NCBI RefSeq assembly: GCF_014200015.1 | Contig: NZ_JACHOT010000002.1 | Location: 1-64,000 of the forward strand | Source: Aminobacter niigataensis | GTDB taxonomy: Bacteria; Pseudomonadota; Alphaproteobacteria; Rhizobiales; Rhizobiaceae | Direction: 5' to 3' | DNA length: 64,000 nucleotides | Shown: positions 49,503-60,879 of the stretch, in pieces | Layout: each line of letters opens with the position of its first letter | Position numbering within the stretch: the stretch's first letter is position 1 | Program-made: the position numbers and the translations under genes | The notes under the pieces: generated by a model | What the model was told of the DNA's origin: nothing | The model's database searches: none | The model's input: only the letters and a program-made list of their open reading frames with translations

Positions 49503-49997
49503 TCAGCCCGCCTGATGCACGGCCTTGTCGGCCACCAGAACGCCGTCCGCGTCGGCATAAAGATATTGCCCCGTACGGAACTCGACGTTGCCGAAAGCAA
49601 GCGGCACGTCGCGTGCACCGTGGCCCGTCTTGCCGCTCTTCTTCGGCGCCTGGCCGAGCGCCATAACGCAGAAGTCCATGGCATCGATATCGGCGCTGTC
49701 GCGGATCGCGCCGTGGATCAGCAGCCCGCGCCAGCCATTCGCCAGGCCGAGGGCCGCGATCTGGTCGCCGACCAGGGCACAGCGCAGCGATCCGCCTCCG
49801 TCGACGACGAGAACCCTGCCCGTGCCGTCGCTTTCGAGCGTTGCCCGCAGCAGCCGATTGTCCTCGAAGGTCTTCAGCGTGACGACTTCGCCATGAAATC
49901 CCTTGCGCCTGCCGTATGTTTTCCATTGCATTTCGCAGAAGCGCACCTCGGCGTCGTTGCTATCGACCAGGTCCGCCGTCTTAACGATGTCCGTCAC
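49503..49997 (-). CDS. RraA family protein (aldolase/decarboxylase type)
   Basis: A 164-residue protein starting at a GTG (49997) behind GGAGGAAG. The motif GDQIAALGLANGWRGLLIHGAIRDSADI (GD...G..G....G..RD) defines the RraA/HMG-aldolase family; the Arg-Asp pair binds the enolate and metal in the aldolases. Family members either inhibit RNase E (RraA) or cleave 4-hydroxy-4-carboxy-2-oxo acids and decarboxylate oxaloacetate. In a catabolic cluster next to a dehydrogenase, the enzymatic role is more likely. The first 17 bases overlap the upstream hydroxyacid dehydrogenase gene. Confidence 0.85.
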   Translation of the reverse strand: MTDIVKTADLVDSNDAEVRFCEMQWKTYGRRKGFHGEVVTLKTFEDNRLLRATLESDGTGRVLVVDGGGSLRCALVGDQIAALGLANGWRGLLIHGAIRDSADIDAMDFCVMALGQAPKKSGKTGHGARDVPLAFGNVEFRTGQYLYADADGVLVADKAVHQAG

Positions 49998-50970
49998 GAT
50001 CTTCCTCCCTCTTCGGCTCGGCCAGCAGCCGTATGGGCGCGCCGGCGCGCCAGGCCTTAATATTCTCGACCGCATCACGATAGAAGGCCCCATAGGCACC
50101 CTCGGTCACATAGCCGAGATGCGGCGTCAGCACGGTATTGGGCGCCGTGCGCAACGGATGGCCGGCCGGAAGGGGCTCGATGTCGAAGACGTCGAGTCCG
50201 GCCTTGATCCGCCCCTGCCGAAGCGCCTGCACCAGGGCCGCCTCGTCCACCAGCGGCCCGCGTGCGGTGTTGATCAACCACGCGCCCTGTTTCATCTGTC
50301 CGAGTTCGCCGGCCCCGACGACACGCCGGCTTCGCTCGCTGAGGACGAGGTGCAGCGACACCACATCGGCCTCGCGAAACAGCGTCTCCTTGTCGACGCG
50401 GCGTGCGCCGGTCTCGGCGGCGCGTTCGTCCGTCAGGTTCGGGCTCCAGGCGATCACCTCCATCCCGAACGCCTTGGCGATCGGCACCATGCGTCCGCCC
50501 AGCTTGCCGAGCCCGACGAGCCCCAGCGTCCTGCCGCCGATGATCGTGCCGACCGTTTGCTGCCATCCCCCCGCCCGGATGCGGGCGTCCTCCTCGGGGA
50601 TCGAACGGGCGAGCGCCAGGATCAGCCCCCATGCGATCTCCGGCGTTGCATGGGCGGATTCGCCCGCATGGGTGTGACAGACGGTGATGCCGTGATCGAC
50701 CGCCGCCTCCATGTCGATGGTGCGCACGCGAGCGCCGGTGACAACCACCAGCTCCAGGGCCGTCAGCCTGCCGAGCAGCGAGGCCGGCAGCGGCATGCGC
50801 TCCCGCATGAGGCAGAGCACGTCGAAACCGGCGAGAGCGCGGGCGGCTTCGTCCTCTGTTGCGAGGTTCCGGCCAAAACGGACGATCTCGCAATCATCGC
50901 CGAGCGAGGCCCAGTCGGCAAGCGAGAGTGCCACATCCTGATAATCATCGAGGATCGCGATACGGAGCAT
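49981..50970 (-). CDS. D-2-hydroxyacid dehydrogenase
   Basis: A 329-residue NAD(P)-dependent oxidoreductase of the D-isomer-specific family. The Rossmann motif is GLVGLGKLGGRM; the catalytic residues are in NTARGPLVDE (Arg), GLDVFDIEPLP (Glu) and LTPHLGY (His). It would interconvert a 2-oxo acid and the D-2-hydroxy acid. Its 3' end overlaps rraA, so they work together, possibly on a 2-oxo or 2-hydroxy product of the aldolase. A GGAAAGG sequence precedes the ATG at 50970. Confidence 0.9.
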   Translation of the reverse strand: MLRIAILDDYQDVALSLADWASLGDDCEIVRFGRNLATEDEAARALAGFDVLCLMRERMPLPASLLGRLTALELVVVTGARVRTIDMEAAVDHGITVCHTHAGESAHATPEIAWGLILALARSIPEEDARIRAGGWQQTVGTIIGGRTLGLVGLGKLGGRMVPIAKAFGMEVIAWSPNLTDERAAETGARRVDKETLFREADVVSLHLVLSERSRRVVGAGELGQMKQGAWLINTARGPLVDEAALVQALRQGRIKAGLDVFDIEPLPAGHPLRTAPNTVLTPHLGYVTEGAYGAFYRDAVENIKAWRAGAPIRLLAEPKREEDRDGHR

Positions 50971-51038
50971 GCGTTCAGACCTTTCCAAGCGCGTCTGGAT
51001 CAAGGGAAATGCCCGCCCGCCCGGCATCGCGAGCCCGC

Positions 51039-51950
51039 CTACCCCAGAGGGATGTAACTCTTGCGCGCGAGCGTCAGGAATTCGCGGATTGGCCTCGAAA
51101 GCGGGCTCGACTTGCGGCGCACGGCGAGCAACTTGCGGATCGCCCAGTCGTCCGAAAGGCGAACACTGATGACATCGGTTCCGGCAAGCAGATGCAGGCT
51201 CGTCGAGCGAAGGAAGCCGATGCCGAAACCGGCTTCCACCATCCGCACCAGCGACGGGAAGGTTTCGACCCGCACCCGCTCGCCGAGCGCCCGGCCGCTG
51301 CGGGCGGCAGCAGCGCTCAGCAGCCGATCCAGCGCGCCGCTGTGGTGGATTCCCACCACCTCGTGTTGCGCGACATCGTCGAAGGCAATCGGCTTTCCCG
51401 ATCGCAAGCGCTCCGCCAAAAGATGGTCCGGCGCGCAAAGCACGATCACATTGTCGTCCTCGAATATCTCGGTCTCGAAGCGGGCGACATCGTTGTTGTC
51501 GGCCACGAAAGCGATATCGGCCTGTCCGTCGTCCATCGCCGCAAGCGCAAGACCGGCCGACATCTCCTGGATATCGAGGCTGATGCCCGGATTGGTTTCC
51601 GCAAAGGTCGCCAGCAGTTCGGGAAGCCTGCCCGACAGGGCCGAACTGGTGCAGGCGAGCCGCAGCGATCCGCGGGTGCCGGTGGCAAAATCGACCATCT
51701 GGGTATGGAGATCGGCGATCTCCCTCAGGATCTCCCGGCACCCGGAAACGTAGAGCTCTCCCGCCGGGGTCAGGCGCACCCCCTGCAGGGAGCGGTCGAA
51801 GAGCGCGACCCCGAGCCGGGCCTCGACTTCGCTGATCCGCCGGCTGACAGCCGAAGCGGCGATGTTTTCATGCTCTGCCGCCCGCCCGATGGACCCGTAT
51901 CGGGAAACCGCGACGACGAGGCGCGCGGTCACTGGATCGAACGGTGGCAT
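51039..51950 (-). CDS. LysR family transcriptional regulator (second of the region)
   Basis: A 303-residue LysR protein with helix-turn-helix GSIGRAAEHENIAASAVSRRISEVE and a normal ligand-binding domain. It lies upstream of the hydroxyacid dehydrogenase-rraA pair on the same strand with 68 bases between, so it may be transcribed with them. Its ligand is unknown. It is clearly different in sequence from the LysR at 42761. Confidence 0.9.
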   Translation of the reverse strand: MPPFDPVTARLVVAVSRYGSIGRAAEHENIAASAVSRRISEVEARLGVALFDRSLQGVRLTPAGELYVSGCREILREIADLHTQMVDFATGTRGSLRLACTSSALSGRLPELLATFAETNPGISLDIQEMSAGLALAAMDDGQADIAFVADNNDVARFETEIFEDDNVIVLCAPDHLLAERLRSGKPIAFDDVAQHEVVGIHHSGALDRLLSAAAARSGRALGERVRVETFPSLVRMVEAGFGIGFLRSTSLHLLAGTDVISVRLSDDWAIRKLLAVRRKSSPLSRPIREFLTLARKSYIPLG

Positions 51951-52242
51951 GTCGCCCCTCCGTCAGTGCCGGCACGGCCGTGTGGTCGGCCAGAGCAAAG
52001 TCGCGTCTGATCCGCCCGAGCAGCCGGTCGTCGAAACGGTGCAGCCGATAGTCGGCGCAGCGCCGGACGAATGCCAGATACCGCTCGATAGCCACTATAG
52101 AATTGGTGAGGATGACCAGTGCCACGGCACGCTCCACCGACTGGAGATTGTTCTGTGTCCATGGTCTATCGGCTCCTGTTGCTGCCGTGTAGCGACGGTT
52201 GGCGAGGGCGGCATCTCGGTTGGGCAACACCCGCCATCTTCT
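51951..52242. other. Gap between abrB-like and lysR genes; possible gene remnant
   Basis: No firm gene. On the minus strand one frame gives a fairly protein-like stretch (SVERAVALVILTNSIVAIER and RRDFALADH), but it lacks a proper start, runs into lysR and matches no family I know. It may be a decayed gene or simply the leader of lysR. Confidence 0.3.
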
Positions 52243-53343
52243 TCAGCCCTTACCCGTCGCTCCTGCCAGCCGCAACCAGGCCGGCAGGATCAAGGGAGTG
52301 GCGACAACGATGATCACCACGCGGCTGAGATGGTGCAGGCTCACGAAGGCGGGGTCCGCATTGAACGAGATGGCAATCAGGCTCATCTCCGGCAGGCCTC
52401 CGGGCACAAGCGCGAGCAGGCCGATGGCGAAGGGGATATCGAGAAACCGGTCGAAACCGATGGCGAAGATCACCGCCATGGCCAGGCTGAAGCAGGTGAG
52501 CACCGTCCCGAGGATGACGCCGGTGACCAGCACCCGCCGCTCGACGCCGATAAAATGCTGCCCGATCGTTGCCCCGATCACCACCTGAGCGACCGCGATC
52601 ACCAGACCGGGCACTCCCGCACCCGTCAGGCCCGTGACGTGGGCCAGGGCGCTCAGCATCAGCGGGCCGGTCAGATTTGCGGCCGGCAGGCGGAGACGGC
52701 GGCCGAGCAGGACACCAACGACGGCGCAGAAGACCAGCACGGCCGCGTCTGCGAGCGGCAAGGCCATGGTCCAGTCGACCGTGCGGTCGACAGTGCCCCC
52801 GCCGATCGCCGCAAGCGCCCCCGACAGGCTGAGCGACAGCGGCACGGTGGTGATCAGCAGCACCAGGCGCGTCGCGTGAACCATGCTCACGCTGCGCACG
52901 TCGGCCTTGAAGGACGAGGCCATCACGATCAGTTCGCTCAGGCCGCCCGGCATGCCGCTCAGGGCCGCCGTGGTCGGGTCGAGCCTGCCCAGGCGGCGGC
53001 AGATGAAAATACCGAAAGCGGCGGTGATGATGGTGTAGACGGCGACGGCGGCGAGACTTGCCGACCACTCGCCTGCCTGGCGCAGGACCTCGGGCTTGAA
53101 GGCGCTTCCGACCATGAGCCCGATGACGGCGATCATGGCCGCCCGGGGCTTCGGCGAGGCGTTCACGCGCACACCCGCAATGGCAAGCACCGTCGTGACC
53201 GCCATGGCGCCGAGCATCCAGCCGAGGGGCAGGCCGAGCAAATAGCCCAACGCGCCGCCGGCCGTGCCGAAGGCAAGCGTGCGCAGCGTATGGAACAGAG
53301 GGATGGCCTCACCTCCCCCTCGCATTGTCCAGCTGTCATACAT
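52243..53343 (-). CDS. AbrB family membrane protein (duplicated AbrB domain)
   Basis: A protein of about 366 residues with 10-11 helices and the family's internal duplication: each half carries a PGG signature, GMPGGLSELIVMA and LVPGGLPEMSLIA. The family was once mislabelled ammonia monooxygenase; it is regarded as a transporter or regulator of uncertain substrate and often sits in carboxylate clusters. The start is uncertain (GTG 53361, ATG 53343 or ATG 53325). It is divergent from gntR across a shared operator candidate. Confidence 0.82.
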   Translation of the reverse strand: MYDSWTMRGGGEAIPLFHTLRTLAFGTAGGALGYLLGLPLGWMLGAMAVTTVLAIAGVRVNASPKPRAAMIAVIGLMVGSAFKPEVLRQAGEWSASLAAVAVYTIITAAFGIFICRRLGRLDPTTAALSGMPGGLSELIVMASSFKADVRSVSMVHATRLVLLITTVPLSLSLSGALAAIGGGTVDRTVDWTMALPLADAAVLVFCAVVGVLLGRRLRLPAANLTGPLMLSALAHVTGLTGAGVPGLVIAVAQVVIGATIGQHFIGVERRVLVTGVILGTVLTCFSLAMAVIFAIGFDRFLDIPFAIGLLALVPGGLPEMSLIAISFNADPAFVSLHHLSRVVIIVVATPLILPAWLRLAGATGKG

Positions 53344-53379
53344 CGGCAGGCGCCAAATCACGTCGCTCTATTCTGCATC

Positions 53380-53394
53380 CAATTGTATGCAATA
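53380..53394. promoter_or_regulatory. Operator candidate (site B) between abrB-like gene and gntR
   Basis: CAATTGTATGCAATA includes ATTGTATGCAAT, a near-palindrome with 10 of 12 symmetric bases. It lies between the divergent starts and shares the 12-mer GCATCCAATTGT with the prpF site. Autoregulation by GntR is likely. Confidence 0.6.
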
Positions 53395-53461
53395 CAGCAA
53401 GACCGTGGACAATGGCCAGTTCCTTCTATAGCCGGAATGTCCACACTGGAGAGAGCATGCG

Positions 53462-54121
53462 ATGACCGCATCGAAGGATCTGCTGTCCAAGACCCGCGGC
53501 CAGAGCACCTATCAGGCCATTCTGGCGGCCATCCGGGACGGCATATACCGGCCGGGCGACCCGCTGCGCGAGGAAGAGGTGGCGGCACGCCTGAGCGTCA
53601 GCCGGACGCCCGTCCGCGAGGCCCTCGGCCGGCTGCAGGAGAAAGGCCTTCTCGAGGCGGCACCGGGTCGCGGCGTCGCCGTGTCGATCCTGTCAATGCG
53701 GCAGATTTTCGAACTCTACGCCATGCGCGAAGAGCTCGAGGGCATTGTCGCCCGCTATGCCGCGCGACACGCAACCGAAGCCGAGATCGCCAATCTCGAA
53801 CGCCTCAACGCCCAATTCGCCGCCGCGGCCGACGATCCGAAGCTCGCCGCGCAATGGAACCGTCAGTTCCACGCCCGGCTCTACGATGCTGCCCGCAACC
53901 GCTACCTTCGCCAGGCCGTCGAAGACCTGCAGGAAACGATCGCGCTTCTGCCTGACACGACCTTCATCCAGGAAGGCCGCACGGCTACCGCGACCCAAGA
54001 GCATGTCTCCATCATGGAGGCAATTCGCCAACGCGACGCGGAAGGCGCGGAGAAGGCCGCCGTCGACCACATCAAGGCCGCGCTCGAAGTCCGCCTGATC
54101 ATCACCAAGACCGATAGCTGA
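53462..54121 (+). CDS. GntR family regulator, FCD subfamily
   Basis: A 219-residue regulator. The winged helix (about 15-78) ends in VSRTPVREALGRLQEKGLLEAAPGRGVAV. The all-helical FCD domain follows with its metal-binding histidine pattern (RQFHARLYDAARN, QEHVSIMEAI). FCD members typically sense carboxylic acids and bind TNGTNNNACNA-like palindromes, matching the TTGTATACA-type sites in this region. GGAGAG precedes the ATG at 53462. It is the best candidate for a cluster-wide repressor. Confidence 0.92.
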   Translation: MTASKDLLSKTRGQSTYQAILAAIRDGIYRPGDPLREEEVAARLSVSRTPVREALGRLQEKGLLEAAPGRGVAVSILSMRQIFELYAMREELEGIVARYAARHATEAEIANLERLNAQFAAAADDPKLAAQWNRQFHARLYDAARNRYLRQAVEDLQETIALLPDTTFIQEGRTATATQEHVSIMEAIRQRDAEGAEKAAVDHIKAALEVRLIITKTDS

Positions 54122-54172
54122 AACCGCTCGGCCGCCTGCCTCAGGCCAGACAGGGGCCCCGGCCGAGAACGC

Positions 54173-54910
54173 TCAGGCGAGTTGCATCAGTCCCGAGACG
54201 AAATAGACGGCGCCGATCCCGGTCACGATCCAGCGTGTCCAGGCGCGGAAATTCGCATCCGTCATGCGCTGCAGGATGATGTTTCCGGACCGTGTGCCGA
54301 GGACCGCGATGGGCACCGCCGCGACGACCGCGAGCCAGCCCTCCGACGAGAGCGTCAGCGCGGCGTCCCAATAGAATGCCACCTTCGTCGCATGGGTCAG
54401 GAACTGGATGGCAGCCTTGGTGGCGATGATCGTCCGCCTGTCCATTGCGGTACGGATGAAGAAGATGTCGATGCTCGGTCCCGAAACCCCGACGCTGATC
54501 GCCAGGCCGCCGGATATGAAGCCGCAGGCGTAGGCATGCAGCGGCTTCGACGCATCGAGTTCCAGCTTCTTGACCGGCACCCATACGAGAACCGGCATCA
54601 GGCCGATGACGATGGAGACGACGACGAGGCTCGGGCGGTAGGCGACGACGTACAGCAGGAGAGCGGCGCTGAGCAGCCCGGCGCTCAGGATGGCCAGGAT
54701 GCGCAGGTCCAGGTAGTCGCGCGAGAACCAGGCCCGCGATCCGTTCGAGACCATCTGCACCATGCCGTGGACCGCGATCGCGGTCGCCACCGGCACGAGG
54801 AAGAACAGGACCCAGAGCAGGATCATCCCGCCGGCCATTCCGAAGATGCCCGACAGCAGCGATGTCAGGAACACGGTGATCGTCATGCAGGCGAAGAGAA
54901 CAGCGGTCAC
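54173..54910 (-). CDS. TauE/SafE family membrane protein
   Basis: A 245-residue membrane protein with about eight helices and the TauE/SafE signature LSGIFGMAGGMILLWVLFFLVP near the N-terminus and GGLAISVGVSGPSIDIFFI in the second half. The family exports organic anions such as sulfite or sulfoacetate; here a carboxylate product is conceivable. It probably starts at a GTG (54910). It converges on gntR with 51 bases between. Confidence 0.85.
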   Translation of the reverse strand: MTAVLFACMTITVFLTSLLSGIFGMAGGMILLWVLFFLVPVATAIAVHGMVQMVSNGSRAWFSRDYLDLRILAILSAGLLSAALLLYVVAYRPSLVVVSIVIGLMPVLVWVPVKKLELDASKPLHAYACGFISGGLAISVGVSGPSIDIFFIRTAMDRRTIIATKAAIQFLTHATKVAFYWDAALTLSSEGWLAVVAAVPIAVLGTRSGNIILQRMTDANFRAWTRWIVTGIGAVYFVSGLMQLA

Positions 54911-54958
54911 GGATCGGTCCGGGATTGTCCGGGCGGAGGCGCCGGCGCGGGGTCGTTC

Positions 54959-55016
54959 GGCGGCAGGATCTGCCGCCGTCTTTTGGCATGGGCGCCGGAT
55001 TGATCGCCGGCGCCCA
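54959..55016 (-). terminator. Two tandem hairpins past the acnA stop
   Basis: GGGCGCCGG/CCGGCGCCC (54990-54998 with 55007-55015) lies 18 bases past the acnA stop. GGCGGCAG/CTGCCGCC (54959-54966 with 54970-54977) comes next. Both stems are perfect; neither has a clear U-run on the minus strand. They separate acnA from tauE. Confidence 0.6.
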
Positions 55017-55033
55017 CTTCGAGTTGTCCGCGC

Positions 55034-57724
<2,691 letters not shown>

Positions 57725-58128
57725 GTGCGATCCATCCTTGTCTGTTCAGCCTACACGGGAACGGACTCCGATGGCATGCAATCACGCGCAAAGGTGCGGG
57801 TACGGCCATTTCCGCTGTCCGGCCCCAAGCAACCCGAGCCGTTCAAGGCGGCGCGTGCGCTGGTTCGGCGCATATTCGCTTTCCATGCCGACCGCTGGCA
57901 TGGTCGAACTGGCATATAGCGGATTCCCGAAATCCCGCCACAAGAATGCATCCATTTGCATACTGCCATTAGGCGATTGGGGGCTTCTCCAAAGGCGAAG
58001 CCTTGTTTTCATTTCATTTTCATCGATCGAAAGGCAGTCACCCAGCCGTGGCCAACTTGACTGTATACAAATGTGTGCAATAAGGCACTGGAGGTCAAAT
58101 CAACGGCAGAGGCGGATCGGTTCCAGGG
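57725..58128. promoter_or_regulatory. Divergent promoter region of acnA and tcuAB with operator candidates
   Basis: This 404-base region has no credible gene. It contains a short hairpin CATGCC/GGCATG (57884-57902) and two members of the motif family: site E, CATTTGCATACTGCC (57953-57967), preceded by TGCATC, and site C, with the perfect TGTATACA palindrome (58062-58069) inside 58059-58073, 56 bases before tcuA. Confidence 0.55.
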
Positions 58129-59550
58129 ATGATTGGCGCATCGACAGAATACGACGTGCTCGTCGCCGGCGGCGGCAATGCCGCCCTGTGCGCGGCAATC
58201 AGCGCCAGGCGCGCGGGCGCCAGCGTGCTCGTCGTGGAAGCAGCCCCGCGCTTCTATCGGGGCGGCAATACCCGCCACACCCGCAACATGCGCTGCGCGC
58301 ACGACGCAGCAACGGAAACGCTCTCCGGCCCCTATTTCGAGGACGAGTTCTTCGACGACCTGCTGCGCGTGACCGGCGGCAACACGGACGAGGATCTGGC
58401 GCGCATGATGATCGCCGAATCCAAGCGGATGCTGACCTGGATCGCCGAGCAAGGCGTGCGTTTCCAACCCTCTCTCGGCGGCACACTCAGCCTGGGTCGC
58501 ACCAACTCCTTCTTCCTCGGCGGCGGGCGGGCCATGCTCAACGCCCTCTACCGGACCGCCGAAAGCCTCGGAGTCGAGGTCGTCTATGACGCGGAGGTCG
58601 TGGGCCTCGACATTGAAGGCCCGCAATTCCGCTCGGCTCGGGTCCGGCACGCCGGCAGGGAAACCGCCGTCCGGGCAAGGACCTTCGTCGCGGCCAGCGG
58701 CGGCTTCGAGGCGAACATCGAATGGCTGAAGGAGGGCTGGGGCGAGATCGCCGATAACTTCCTGATCCGCGGCACGCCCTACAATCGCGGCACGGTGCTG
58801 AAGATGCTGATCAACAGCGGCGTCAGGCACATCGGCGACCCGACTCAATGCCATGCCGTTGCGATCGACGCGCGCGCGCCGAAGTTCGACGGCGGCATCA
58901 TCACGCGTCTCGACTGCGTGGTCTTCGGCATCGTCGTCAACAAGCATGCCGAGCGGTTCTACGACGAGGGCGAGGACGTCTGGCCGAAGCGCTACGCCAT
59001 CTGGGGCCGTCTTGTCGCCGCCCAGCCCGACCAGATCGCCTATATCGTCTTCGACGCCTCGTCGCTCGAGCTCTTCATGCCGTCCCTCTTTCCGCCGGTG
59101 CAGGCGTCGACGCTGGGCGAGCTTGCCGGCAAGCTCGGGATCGAGGCCACAGCGCTCGAACGCACGGTCGCCGCCTTCAACGACGCGGTTCGGCCCGGCC
59201 ACTTCGACCACACGAGCCTCGACGACTGCCGCACCGAAGGCATCGAGCCCCAAAAGAGCCATTGGGCGCGGCGCATCGAGCAGGCGCCCTTTTATGCCTA
59301 TCCGGTCCGGCCGGGCATCACCTTCACCTATCTCGGCGTCAAGGTGGACCGCCGGGCGCGCATGGTGATGGAAGACGGACGGCCTGCCGACAACATGTTC
59401 GCCGCCGGCGAGATCATGGCCGGCAACGTGCTCGGCCAGGGCTATGCCGCAGGGATCGGCATGACCATCGGCAGCGTCTTCGGACGCATCGCCGGCCGCG
59501 AAGCCGCTGCACTCGTTTCGTCCACCTGCCCGTCGTCGGAGGCCGCATGA
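58129..59550 (+). CDS. tcuA: Tricarballylate dehydrogenase TcuA (FAD-dependent)
   Basis: A 473-residue flavoprotein of the fumarate reductase/succinate dehydrogenase flavoprotein-like family. The FAD loop is VLVAGGGNAALCAAISARRAGASVLVVEAAP and the C-terminal FAD-binding segment is FAAGEIMAGNVLGQGYAAGIGMTIG. RFYRGGNTRHTRNMR is characteristic of the TcuA group. In Salmonella TcuA oxidises tricarballylate to cis-aconitate. The tight overlap with tcuB supports that assignment. An alternative is another saturated carboxylate. Confidence 0.88.
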   Translation: MIGASTEYDVLVAGGGNAALCAAISARRAGASVLVVEAAPRFYRGGNTRHTRNMRCAHDAATETLSGPYFEDEFFDDLLRVTGGNTDEDLARMMIAESKRMLTWIAEQGVRFQPSLGGTLSLGRTNSFFLGGGRAMLNALYRTAESLGVEVVYDAEVVGLDIEGPQFRSARVRHAGRETAVRARTFVAASGGFEANIEWLKEGWGEIADNFLIRGTPYNRGTVLKMLINSGVRHIGDPTQCHAVAIDARAPKFDGGIITRLDCVVFGIVVNKHAERFYDEGEDVWPKRYAIWGRLVAAQPDQIAYIVFDASSLELFMPSLFPPVQASTLGELAGKLGIEATALERTVAAFNDAVRPGHFDHTSLDDCRTEGIEPQKSHWARRIEQAPFYAYPVRPGITFTYLGVKVDRRARMVMEDGRPADNMFAAGEIMAGNVLGQGYAAGIGMTIGSVFGRIAGREAAALVSSTCPSSEAA

Positions 59551-60680
59551 ACATCCACGCTCCGTTTGAGCCGGCGCATGCGACGGCAAGCCTCGCCGAG
59601 GCGGATCGCCTGATGACGGTCTGCAACTCCTGCCGCTATTGCGAAGGGCTCTGCGCCGTCTTTCCGGCAATGGAGATGCGGCGCGCCTTCTCGGACGGCG
59701 ATCTCAACTACCTTGCCAATCTCTGCCACAGTTGCGGCGCCTGTTTTCACGACTGCCAGTTCTCGCCGCCGCATGAGTTCGACGTGAACGTGCCTAAGAC
59801 GCTGGCGATCGTGCGCAACGACTCCTACCGTGCCTATGTCTGGCCGCGCGCCTTTTCAGGCCTTTTCCATCGCAACGGGCTGGCGATCAGCCTCATCGCC
59901 GCAGTGAGCGTCGCCGTCTTCGTCGCCGGCTTTGCTGCCTGGCACGATCCGTCCGTGCTGTTCGACGCGCATACCGGCCCGGGCGCCTTCTACAAGCTGA
60001 TGCCGCACGATGTCATGGCCCTGCTTTTCGGTGCGGCCTTTGCCTACGCCATCGTCGCCCTCGCCATGGGCGTCCGCAATTTCTGGAAGGACATCGGCGA
60101 ACCCTTGGCAACGCTCGGTGAACCTGCCTCGCTGTGGCAGGCGATCAAGGATGCCTGCAGCCTGCGCCATCTCGACGGCGGCGGCGTCGGCTGCATGAAC
60201 GAGGACGAGGCCCCGACCGACCGCCGGCGCCTCTATCATCACATGACGTTCTACGGTTTCATGCTCTGCTTCGCCGCCACGTCCACGGCGACGCTCTACC
60301 ACTACGTGCTCGGCATGGAAGCGCCCTACCCGGTCTACGATCTCCCTGTCGTGCTCGGCACGATCGGCGGCATCGGCCTCCTCGTCGGACCTGCCGGCCT
60401 TCTTCACGCGAAATGGCGGCGCGACCCCGTCCTCAAGGACGGCTCGCGCACCGGCATGGACGTTGCCTTCCTCGCCATGCTGTTCCTGACCAGCCTGACG
60501 GGGCTGCTGCTGCTCGTCCTGCGGGCCACGCCTGCCATGGGCCTGCTGCTCGCCCTCCACCTTGGCGTCGTCTTCAGCCTCTTCGTCACCATGCCCTACG
60601 GCAAGTTCGTCCACGGCATCTACCGGTTCCTGGCCCTGGTTCGCTACGCCAGGGAAAAGCGGCAGATCGGCGGCGCCTGA
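59547..60680 (+). CDS. tcuB: TcuB: iron-sulfur/heme membrane protein that reoxidises TcuA
   Basis: A 377-residue protein with two four-cysteine [4Fe-4S] motifs near the N-terminus (C26, C29, C32, C36 and C60, C63, C66, C70) followed by about six membrane helices with histidines suited to heme binding. In Salmonella TcuB passes electrons from TcuA's FADH2 to the quinone pool. The start is fixed by the ATGA overlap with tcuA. No TcuC-type MFS transporter follows; TctC/TctA-TctB may take over uptake. Confidence 0.9.
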   Translation: MNIHAPFEPAHATASLAEADRLMTVCNSCRYCEGLCAVFPAMEMRRAFSDGDLNYLANLCHSCGACFHDCQFSPPHEFDVNVPKTLAIVRNDSYRAYVWPRAFSGLFHRNGLAISLIAAVSVAVFVAGFAAWHDPSVLFDAHTGPGAFYKLMPHDVMALLFGAAFAYAIVALAMGVRNFWKDIGEPLATLGEPASLWQAIKDACSLRHLDGGGVGCMNEDEAPTDRRRLYHHMTFYGFMLCFAATSTATLYHYVLGMEAPYPVYDLPVVLGTIGGIGLLVGPAGLLHAKWRRDPVLKDGSRTGMDVAFLAMLFLTSLTGLLLLVLRATPAMGLLLALHLGVVFSLFVTMPYGKFVHGIYRFLALVRYAREKRQIGGA

Positions 60681-60879
60681 CCGAGAATCTGGTGAAGAGC
60701 ACTCTCAGAATATCGAGCCTGAATGGATCAAAATGCGGTGCGATGAAAAGCATTTGTATCCGGCATCTCTAATAAATGTTGATACCCATAGCCGGCGCTG
60801 TTGTGGCAAGGGCGGTTACTTTTCAGATTGCAGGAAGCGTGTTATCGACCCCCCACGGACAATTGTACTTGGGGGACCT

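Noticed and set aside
60751-60763. Sixth copy of the operator motif (CATTTGTATCCGG)
   Set aside because: It matches only the left half, lacks the ACA half and lies downstream of tcuB, so chance is a sufficient explanation.
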